The notes under the pieces are model-generated. The model was not told the DNA's origin and searched no databases. It saw only the letters and a list, made by a program, of their open reading frames with translations. Position numbers and translations under genes: made by a program. Source: Gigantopelta aegis (lineage: Eukaryota > Mollusca > Gastropoda > Neomphalida > Peltospiridae). Taken from it: 64,000 bases of DNA. The first letter of the stretch is position 1; the number at the start of each line of letters is the position of its first letter. Shown in pieces: positions 57,126-64,000 of the stretch. Location: assembly GCF_016097555.1 (NCBI RefSeq), contig NC_054701.1:6781071-6845070 (forward strand). Reading direction: 5' to 3'.

Positions 57126-57512
57126 AGAAAGAAATGTTTTATTTAACGACGCACTCAACACATTTTATTTATGGTTATATGGCGTCGGACATATGGTTAA
57201 GGACCACACAGATATTGAGAGGAAACCCGCTGTCGCCACTACATGGGCTACTCTTTCCGATTAGCAGCAAGGGATCTTTTATTTGCGCTTCCCACAGGCA
57301 GGATAGCACAAACCATGACCTTTGTTGAACCAGTTATGGAATCACTGGTCGGTGCAAGTGGTTTACACCTACCCATTGAGCCTTGCGGAGCACTCACTCA
57401 GGGTTTGGAGTCGGTATCTGGATTAAAAATCCCATGCCTCGACTGGGATCCGAACCCAGTACCTACCAGCCTGTTGACCGATGGCCTAACCACGACGCCA
57501 CCGAGGCCGGTC
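57126..57512 (-). repeat. SINE, head A with tail type 1, full length
   Basis: Read on the minus strand: CCTCGGTGGCGTCGTGGTTA head, GGTTCGGATCCCAG B-box, full core and GTGTTGAGTGCGTCGTTAAA tail. A perfect 13-bp target duplication, TGATGATTACCAA, lies at 57113-57125 and 57513-57525. The best reference copy in the window. Confidence 0.96.
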
Positions 57513-57525
57513 TGATGATTACCAA

Positions 57526-57946
57526 TGCATCTGGTCGTATTTGAAATATAAATTAATTTAATTTAAACAAATGTATCTATAAAAATGGATATGAAGTGCA
57601 ATTACGATAAAATATCGAAAACTGATTGAATACGAAGCTAAATAATGATGACAACATGTCCTGTCATTGAGTGTAACTTTTTCAACTTGCCGTTCAATTC
57701 GTGTTGTTTTTGTGTGCTTTTCGGGAGGATCGTTTTGTCAGCTATGTTTGCACAGCAGTACTATTAAGTAATTATTAATTTAATAATTAAATAAAGATAC
57801 GTTTTATTCGCATTTCTTTTTAAAATTCCATGGTCAAGTAAATTTTCAACAAAAGTTCAGCCGGATGAAATACATCATGGCGTTACGTGTTTTCGATAGG
57901 ATCAGCTTAAGCTATTAACCAAAAAGAGAAAGATATTGCCTTTCTA
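57526..57946. other. No gene seen
   Basis: AT-rich unique sequence before a pair of hairpins. Confidence 0.4.
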
Positions 57947-58013
57947 CAGTGACGATAACACATTTTAGAGTAAAATAGTGAACTTTTCACTCTAAAATGT
58001 GTTATCGTCACTG
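57947..58013. repeat. Perfect 25-bp hairpin
   Basis: CAGTGACGATAACACATTTT plus AGAGT (57947-57971) and its exact complement (57989-58013) with a 17-base spacer. Confidence 0.92.
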
Positions 58014-58070
58014 AGTGACTGTAACACTTTATTTTACTGATATTTTAAGATATTTCACTAAATGTTATAT

Positions 58071-58236
58071 AATAAATAGAGAATACTAAACGAGTCCCCG
58101 TGAGAGACCGTTTATATTACAACGAGTGTGTTTTCGATCGTACATCACGAGCGGAAGCGAGTGATGTACGATCGACAACACATGAGTTGTAATATAAACG
58201 GTCTCTCACGGGGACGAGTATAGTATTCTATTTATT
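58071..58236. repeat. Near-perfect palindrome (foldback MITE), ~78-bp arms
   Basis: Left arm with AATACTAAACGAGTCCCCGT, GAGAGACCGTTTATATTACA and TTCGATCGTACATCAC; right arm is the complement; loop GAGCGGAAGC. Very few mismatches, so young or actively maintained. Confidence 0.93.
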
Positions 58237-59270
58237 ACAACGCGCTACATTATTAATTTGAGTCGCTAAATATATTTTTTTGTCTCTCACTAAACAGGAC
58301 ACTGAACGTAAACAAAACAGCGGAGTGATGCAGAGCGCATAACCCTTCTTTGCCTATGCACTCTTTTTATACTATTAAAGTATTTATGCTTTCGCAATGT
58401 CATAGAGTCCCTCCATCCCAAAAATAAAAATAATTAAAACAAATAACACACACTAGTAGTAAACAGAATATTAGTTTAATAAACTATAATATAACAATCA
58501 CTATTCAAAGTCCATCATTGAGTTTTTTGCAAAACGTTTAAACTTTCAAACTTGAAGCGCGTGGGTCTCAGTGTCACGTGTGAGTTTTCGACGTTTGGGC
58601 TTGCTTTCAGGAGATTCAGTTTCATCGCTATTGTGTTTACAAAAGTTAATATTTATGGTTCCACCATATATTGGAGCAGAAAAAATTGAAGACAATTTGC
58701 CAAGAAGATTTGTAGAAGATGTAGTACAAGAATCAATCATTTTCGTTGAAGTTGTGTCTGTCGAGTGCATTTCCAAAGCACGTGACTGGTGGTCCGATAC
58801 CGTGTTACTGAGAATATGACTAATTTCACGGTGCTGTGTTGTGGAAATGTGGCTGTAGTTGTTGAAGTTACCCGTCCCCTCTCCTGACCATCGATTTTAA
58901 CGTAGTCGTTTACACAGATGTGGCTAGAGTGTGCCATTTTAACGCTGCGAAGACACGTAAGCGACAGCAGACGTGAAACATTTCTTTTCAAATATTTTTG
59001 TTTATTTATTTAATAATGTAAACTATTCTTGTTTCATAACGAAAAACAAAGTTTTATATGTAAAATGTATTTTTTATTTTTTTATTTTATTTTATTAATT
59101 GCATCTAGCCATGAACGTAAAGTTTTAATGGCATGTTGTTTATGAATGAATTAAAGTAGTTCCGTGGATCATGTGATCGGAGGTCATGAAATCTCAAAAA
59201 GCATATCTCACATTGTGGGATATGAAAAATCTCTCACGGGTATCTCTGTCACCGCGCTGTAATAAATCAA
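58232..59270. mobile_element. Possible ~1-kb element with TTATTACAnCGCG ends
   Basis: TTTATTACAACGCGCTAC at the left and ACCGCGCTGTAATAAAT at the right are inverse of each other with two mismatches. The left end overlaps the outer edge of the 58071-58236 palindrome. The interior holds a short minus-strand reading frame. Target duplication not clear. Confidence 0.4.
58546..58893 (-). CDS. Small hypothetical protein with a basic KPKRRKL stretch
   Basis: The frame reads GEGTGNFNNYSHISTTQHRE, ISHILSNTVSDHQSRALEMH, STNLLGKLSSIFSAPIYGGT, ININFCKHNSDETE and SKPKRRKLTRDTETHALQV before the stop. Its only early ATG is at 58776; the frame is open further back to about 58895, where TCAG|GAGAGG could be a splice acceptor. 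The GGTINI block before a KRRK-type signal recalls short tails of multicopy, transposon-linked invertebrate proteins. No function assigned. Confidence 0.35.
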   Translation of the reverse strand, partial: RWSGEGTGNFNNYSHISTTQHREISHILSNTVSDHQSRALEMHSTDTTSTKMIDSCTTSSTNLLGKLSSIFSAPIYGGTININFCKHNSDETESPESKPKRRKLTRDTETHALQV

Positions 59271-60425
59271 TATATCGCACCGTACGCGTCCGTTTATGAT
59301 ACAACTTTAGGAAATAGCTAAGGGTCTCCTTTTTCCCGCCGGAACACAAACATTAAGAGTATATGTCTGAAGTTGTACAGACAAAAGAATAACCTTTATT
59401 GCACAAGGTGTTACAGAACACGTATAGCAATACAAAAGTAAGTAAGTTGACTGAAGACACTGAACACTGGAGCACTATAGCAGCGATTGGCGTCTCTGCA
59501 TTGCAAATGGACAAATCTTTCTAAATTTAATCTTTCTAATCTTTCTAAATTTAATTTTAGGATTATCACACTAGTATATAACACTTGTCGATATTTGGCA
59601 ATCTATTGTAAATTCTATTTAAATACATTTGTCGTAAATAGTGATAAAAGTGATATTCATTTTCTATAAAATGCATATGACAAAATTTGCGTAATCTCTG
59701 GACATAAGGTATATTATGGTATCTATCAGTTTTAGCATAACCGCAGTTTGGTTATCGAACTATTTAAATGCGATGTTAAAATAAAGATCAATTTTTTTCC
59801 GCACTCAAAACGCTGTTTGAACTCATTAAAATACTTTGGAAATATGATGGTGTTGATCATTCCATTCTTACAACTATTGGTCCATCATACGCTGTTTAAT
59901 ATATGGTAAACAATTTAATCCATCACATGAAATACTATTGTTCGCATCTTCTTGTAAAATATTATAAACGTGGAACACAATGGAGTTTCTATACTAACGG
60001 AAACCCTTATATGCCGCACTTTCCAATCGCACCAAATGTCCATCCCACCGTAGCCAGAAAACAAAATTCATATAAGATTTGAGTGCTCTCCATCCTGAAT
60101 GTGGTGGTCCACCAATATAGCATCATGGTTACGCCAAAGAACACCTAATACAGAACAGAACTTTATTACACCCAGGACAACAAAAGTAATAATTATTACA
60201 TGCGGCCGTAACTAGCTAAACGCGAAATTAGCGTTCATCCATTGACTTTTCTTTAGGGAGAGGGATGCCACTAAGTGGCGAAGCCACACCAAAGATCGAG
60301 AAACGTGCTGTCTTGTATGTTGGACGTATGTAGCGGCAGCGGGTTTCGTTTCTCGCTCTCGATCAGGTAACATACTGTAAAATGTGCTAAGTTGCCGATA
60401 AACGTCCATGAATACAACACGTGTA
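59271..60425. other. No gene seen; 3' flank of the GPCR
   Basis: AT-rich sequence. At 60150-60175 TTTATTACACCCAGGACA, read on the minus strand, gives an AATAAA signal that could serve the truncated GPCR or mark an old retroposon tail. I found no TM7-coding sequence here. Confidence 0.45.
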
Positions 60426-61577
60426 CTACATATACGCCACCAGCCCGCCAAACGGTTTGGGCAGAACTAGAAAAATGAATACGAATGTCGACACCAAGAT
60501 GATGACTGTCGTCTGCCTTTCGGCTTGGCTGATCTTCCTGAAGTTCCTGATGGAGTTTGCCAAGACCTCCTGACAACCATGTCGCTGGATGATGACGATG
60601 AGGTTGACGTTGAGCACCAGGCACGACAGTAGAGGGATGTAGACTAAGATGACCTCGCCTATCACGTGAACACTCACGAACACGTCTCGGTGATGTTCGT
60701 AGAATGACGAAGGACTCAGTCTGTAGTGTGTATGATTCCCTGCCGGACTGAATCTCACGATGTAGACGTGATACGCCGCACAGATGACAAATATTAAACC
60801 GCATTCAATGAACGGCTTCTGTATGCGTCTGAAATACTTCGACCTCAGCGGAAAGGCCACTGCTAAAAGCCGCTTCGCTGCAACGAAGAGGATCAGATAG
60901 TACGTGGTTCTCCCGAACACCGCCGATGCGTAGATCGCCAGGTACTTGGTCACGCTGAGGTAGACGTACGAATACACCGACTCCATCCCAAGAACGAAGT
61001 CGACAGTTCGCGCGATCATCTGGATGACGATGACGAAGAGTTCGGCCACGCTGAGACACACGAGGATGATGGAGGAGGGACACTTGAGCTGGGGGCTGCT
61101 GAAGATGATGATGTTTACGGAGTTCATCACCATCCCGACTAGCGGCAGCACCAGCATGACGCAGCCCGTGATGAACTTCACCTTCTGGTACTGAGACCTC
61201 GAGATGACGCTTGTGTCGATTAGAGGCAGTCGCCGAGCTGCGAGCGTCGTCCGGGCTGGACGCGAGGTTGACATGGAGTCCGTTTGAGGTAAATCGTCTT
61301 CTGACGTCGAAGAAAAGTCCTCGTCCACGCTAGGCACATGTTTGTCGCTGTGAGTGACGTTATCAGGAACAGACATCACAGAACTGTCAGGTTTTGGTGT
61401 AGGTTGTGATACATCACTCTCTTTCAGATCTTCAGTGGATATTGTCAAAGTACTCTCCTCTGCTTTATATTGTGCTACAGTAAACACTTCATCAGAAATC
61501 GTCACACGTCTCTCTCCGTTTGCTAACACTCTTATTAGTATCACTCCTGACACAAGCAAGCCTCCCAAACATAACAT
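60426..61577 (-). CDS. GPCR paralog lacking TM7 (C-terminally truncated)
   Basis: 383 residues, single exon, minus strand. N-terminal hydrophobic leader (MLCLGGLLVSGVILIRVL), acidic Ser/Thr-rich ectodomain to about residue 130, then TM1 136-159, TM2 168-192, TM3 205-233, TM4 255-273, TM5 303-330 and TM6 355-375. It shares with the 45315-46883 receptor the LNSVN/MNSVN TM1 motif, IIVCLSAAE/IILVCLSVAE in TM2, VARTT/FGRTT before IL...A-E/K-R, and FPL at the end of TM3; DRY is AKR here. After LVLP in TM6 similarity stops, the frame reads KPFGGLVAYM and ends. TM7 is missing, so it is a broken gene, a non-signalling form, or has a distant last exon. The intact long frame argues for recent loss. Confidence 0.85.
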   Translation of the reverse strand: MLCLGGLLVSGVILIRVLANGERRVTISDEVFTVAQYKAEESTLTISTEDLKESDVSQPTPKPDSSVMSVPDNVTHSDKHVPSVDEDFSSTSEDDLPQTDSMSTSRPARTTLAARRLPLIDTSVISRSQYQKVKFITGCVMLVLPLVGMVMNSVNIIIFSSPQLKCPSSIILVCLSVAELFVIVIQMIARTVDFVLGMESVYSYVYLSVTKYLAIYASAVFGRTTYYLILFVAAKRLLAVAFPLRSKYFRRIQKPFIECGLIFVICAAYHVYIVRFSPAGNHTHYRLSPSSFYEHHRDVFVSVHVIGEVILVYIPLLSCLVLNVNLIVIIQRHGCQEVLANSIRNFRKISQAERQTTVIILVSTFVFIFLVLPKPFGGLVAYM

Positions 61578-61671
61578 CTTTATGCTTAAATTAATGACAA
61601 ATGTGGGGGTTTTTTCCCTTTTTATTTAGCGATGACAAAATAGACCAAATAATAATATAAGTTTTGAGATC

Positions 61672-61682
61672 GTATATATATA
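61672..61682 (-). promoter_or_regulatory. TATA-like run upstream of the second GPCR
   Basis: ATATATATATG, about 100 bases before the ATG at 61577 on the minus strand, the same geometry as the TATA box of the plus-strand paralog. Confidence 0.35.
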
Positions 61683-62639
61683 TGCATGATATAGACCACG
61701 TGACCATATTTTATAATGTGAACTTGAACTGTTATGGCATTATTTTGCTAATTTACTAATTGCATATAGCTCACAGACTTAGATTTTAGTATAAATAAAT
61801 CTACCATTTATGTTTTCGAAACAAATACTTTTTGTTTAGTAATCTTACTGCATACTAATGTTGTGTGGGATATGGTTTATGTTTCTTTAAAACACTGTTG
61901 ATAACAAAGAGATACATTGATTTTGTATATCGCGAACATATTACATATATCAAAGTAGACAAGCTAATGCACTGACCAAAACTACAGCATAGAACATACT
62001 TGCTCAGTTCCGTTTAGATTGACCATCTATGCCAGTGCTCTTTAGCAGATTAACATAAAGCTGAAAACAAGGTTTTTATGTTCATTAGAGCCGGTTTCAA
62101 TTGTGTTTTTTTGCCATGTTGTTACAAGATACAGATAATATGGCATCAAGCACAACGACGGAAACATATTCTTGAAGATTATAGATATGTTTACTAGGAT
62201 AGTCTCTGGATATTTCTGGTTTTACATTTAATGCCCATTTAATATCAGATTTCTTCACATACACACAAGAAGGAAGGAAACCTCCAGTAGAGTTCGAAGT
62301 ATATTTAATTCTAAAACGATATCCAAATCGATATCTAAAACGATATTTTGTTTTATGAAAAATAATAAAAACTTTTTTTTATTTTTATAAAACCCGCAAC
62401 AACACCAGTGTCCTTTAAACATAACCATAGCAATGCATTTTGTCTTACATACGCAATTTGAGTTACTGGTATACACTCTATTGACTATGTTTGGGCAAGT
62501 TAAACTTCTAACACTGTGTATAATGTGATTGATTAACAGTTTGCGACAGTTCGAATCAAAAGAAAAGAAACGATAAGAATAATTGGAAACTGTTAAAACG
62601 GCCTTGCTTATTATTTCAGAATAGATTTCCACAGTTGGT
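61683..62639. other. No further gene; probable 3' UTR of the phosphatase
   Basis: AT-rich. The part next to 62640 should be the 3' UTR of the alkaline phosphatase; TTTATT at about 62379 is an AATAAA on the minus strand. No other coding family recognised. Confidence 0.4.
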
Positions 62640-62932
62640 CTACTGTGAGCTGCATAGCAGCGTGTAGAAAAACGAAATAAAGAACACGACGACGGTGGAC
62701 GTTGTTGCTGACGCTGTGTTCAGTGGACACGGCGGGTAGACGGGTTTGTTGCAGTGGTCCTTGTTAGCGCCGACACATGAGGCGTAGGCCATGACGTGGT
62801 ATACGTAGTTGCTTTCGTGCACGCCGTGAAACAGGTGCGACAGCGGACCACGTGCGTAGATGGCGACGTCCTCGCCGCCGTGCGTCTCCCACGGCATCCC
62901 TACGGCCACAGTCTGCTGGTAGTCGACGTCCG
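62640..62932 (-). CDS. Alkaline phosphatase, last coding exon (partial gene)
   Basis: After an AG acceptor (GTTTTCCAG, minus strand, 62933-62941) the frame reads [40 protein letters not shown] and [16 protein letters not shown], then a C-terminal tail. THGGEDV carries the His that binds a catalytic zinc in animal alkaline phosphatases, and G-P-x-x-H-L-x-H-G-V-x-E is the family's C-terminal signature. The tail ends in a Ser/Thr/Ala stretch followed by [14 protein letters not shown], a typical GPI-attachment signal, so the enzyme would sit on the outer membrane face, hydrolysing phosphate monoesters. All earlier exons, including the Ser nucleophile, would lie at higher coordinates outside the window; none is seen from 62933 to 64000. 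Confidence 0.93.
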
Positions 62933-63608
62933 CTGGAAAACAACATACAAACAGTTTTAAAGTCGCAGCGGCTGTTTCAATCGGTTGAAACAAGACACTA
63001 AGTTTGGTTGATTAGTGGTCTATCCAGGCGCTCTGTGGGTCCGAACATTTGGCCCATTACCAAAAGAAAATGATACTGAAAAGTTCCATTATATATGTAT
63101 GTATGGTTTAATAAATTAATTTAACAGTTTTGTACTATGGCCTTATAAAATATCCCAAGTATAATTTACTCATGCTGATCAGACATGGCACCCTGACCCT
63201 GACAAAAATTCCGGAGGAAACCCGACAGCAGCCCCTTGAAATTATGTTCCGGTTAAATACGTATTTACTGACGGTTTTCTTTCTGTAGTGTGTGTATTAG
63301 TGATAAATATATTTTATCAGGGAACTCGAAAATGAATGATGTAAAGTTATTTAATGTCAAATATAGGATTGTTGTTGCATTTCAGCGGAATCTTTTGTTG
63401 ACAGAAATTGCGCGGTATCGATATAGATTGGTCTCTGACGGTAAGAGAGCGTGATAACTGTCCAAATGTACGTCTAGCTCTCTTACCGTCAGAGTACACG
63501 TGCTACCTAACTGGAATAGACCTATTCAATAGCTTAGTGTGTCCCGGTGCCTGTTTCACTGCCCCTTAGCTATGTTAGGATAGGTAGTACTTTAAAAGTT
63601 ACAGTTTG
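62933..63608 (-). other. Intron of the alkaline phosphatase (part), with a 17-bp hairpin
   Basis: No exon recognised. TCTGACGGTAAGAGAGC (63434-63450) and its exact complement (63477-63493) form a hairpin with a 26-base loop. Confidence 0.55.
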
Positions 63609-63898
63609 TACCACTAGAGCACATTGATTTATTAATCATCGGCTACTGAATGTCAAACATTTAGTAATTTTAACATATAGTTTTAGAGAAAACTGGCTAT
63701 ATTTTTGAATTAATAGCAAGATATATTTTATATGCATCATCTCGGAGACAGAATAAAACATACAATGTACCACGGCCTTTAATATACCAGTCGTGGTGTA
63801 CTGATTGTACTGATTGGAACGAGGAATAGCCCAATGGGCCCACCAACGGGGATCGATGCTAGACCGACCGCACATCAGCGCTTTACCACTGGGCTAGT
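63609..63898 (-). repeat. SINE, head B with tail type 2, diverged
   Basis: ACCACTAGAGCACATTGATT, ATCATCGGCTACTGAATGTC, CACGGCCTTTAATATACCAG, then head complement GCGCTTTACCACTGGGCTAG. Probably inside the phosphatase intron. Confidence 0.88.
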
Positions 63899-64000
63899 TG
63901 TAATCCATGTAAAACGCCATAGTGATTCCTTTGAAGCCTTATATAGCTGTTATGGCCCGATCACACTGGCCCGAATGCCATTCCGTTTGTTTTCCGAATA

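Noticed and set aside
62255-62632. 125-codon minus-strand frame next to the phosphatase exon
   Set aside because: AT-rich, no homology recognised, and lies in the expected 3' UTR.

Overview
This is a gene-poor, repeat-rich stretch of an animal nuclear genome, most likely a gastropod mollusc. The lineage call rests on dense copies of a tRNA-derived SINE whose tails read like those common in gastropod and other molluscan genomes, on TTAA-flanked palindromic MITEs, Tc1/mariner copies, foldback elements and many minisatellites. Spliced exons, a TATA-type promoter and polyadenylation signals fit a eukaryote. There is no bacterial gene organisation, rRNA, genuine tRNA gene or CRISPR array. A 200-base run of N at 36706-36905 marks an assembly gap.

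Only three loci look like host genes. A single-exon class A-like GPCR (522 residues, + strand, 45315-46883) has a TATA box and a polyA signal. A paralogous GPCR (- strand, 60426-61577) keeps TM1-TM6 and stops before TM7. The last coding exon of an alkaline phosphatase (- strand, 62640-62932) carries the zinc-ligand HGGEDV motif and a GPI-anchor-like tail; the rest of that gene lies beyond the right edge. Weaker candidates are a 180-bp exon at 52150-52329 and a small KPKRRKL-bearing reading frame near 58.5-58.9 kb.

Layout: 0-5.4 kb holds a 1.1-kb repeat, old direct repeats and a pseudogene of a multicopy invertebrate family interrupted by two SINEs. 6.4-8.0 kb is a 63-bp minisatellite. 8-21 kb holds MITEs, a 1.8-kb piggyBac-like non-autonomous element and SINEs. 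21.2-24.6 kb is one decayed LINE broken by a foldback, a MITE and a 49-bp array that grew out of its own RT sequence. 25.9-29.8 kb holds Tc1 pieces flanking integrase and mariner remnants. 30.0-31.6 kb is a Tc1 element with an intact DD34E transposase, and 33.5-35.0 kb is a second Tc1 copy with one frameshift. 35.4-40.5 kb is a composite of 54-bp and 45-bp minisatellites holding a second copy of the 1.1-kb repeat. 41-45 kb is SINEs and a Jockey-like LINE piece. 45-49 kb is the GPCR, a long inverted repeat and a LINE 3' half. 50.5-51.9 kb is a Crypton/DUF3504-type recombinase pseudogene with its splice sites preserved. 53.2-55.0 kb is a nest of elements. 56-59 kb holds foldbacks. 60-63 kb holds the second GPCR and the phosphatase exon.

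The clearest patterns are: two tRNA heads and several 3' tails freely combined in the SINEs; short tandem arrays that start inside LINE coding sequence; an insertion history at 53-55 kb that can be ordered by palindrome restoration; and a 2.25-kb, 45-bp array with about 990-bp higher-order structure that leaves four reading frames open without being a credible gene.
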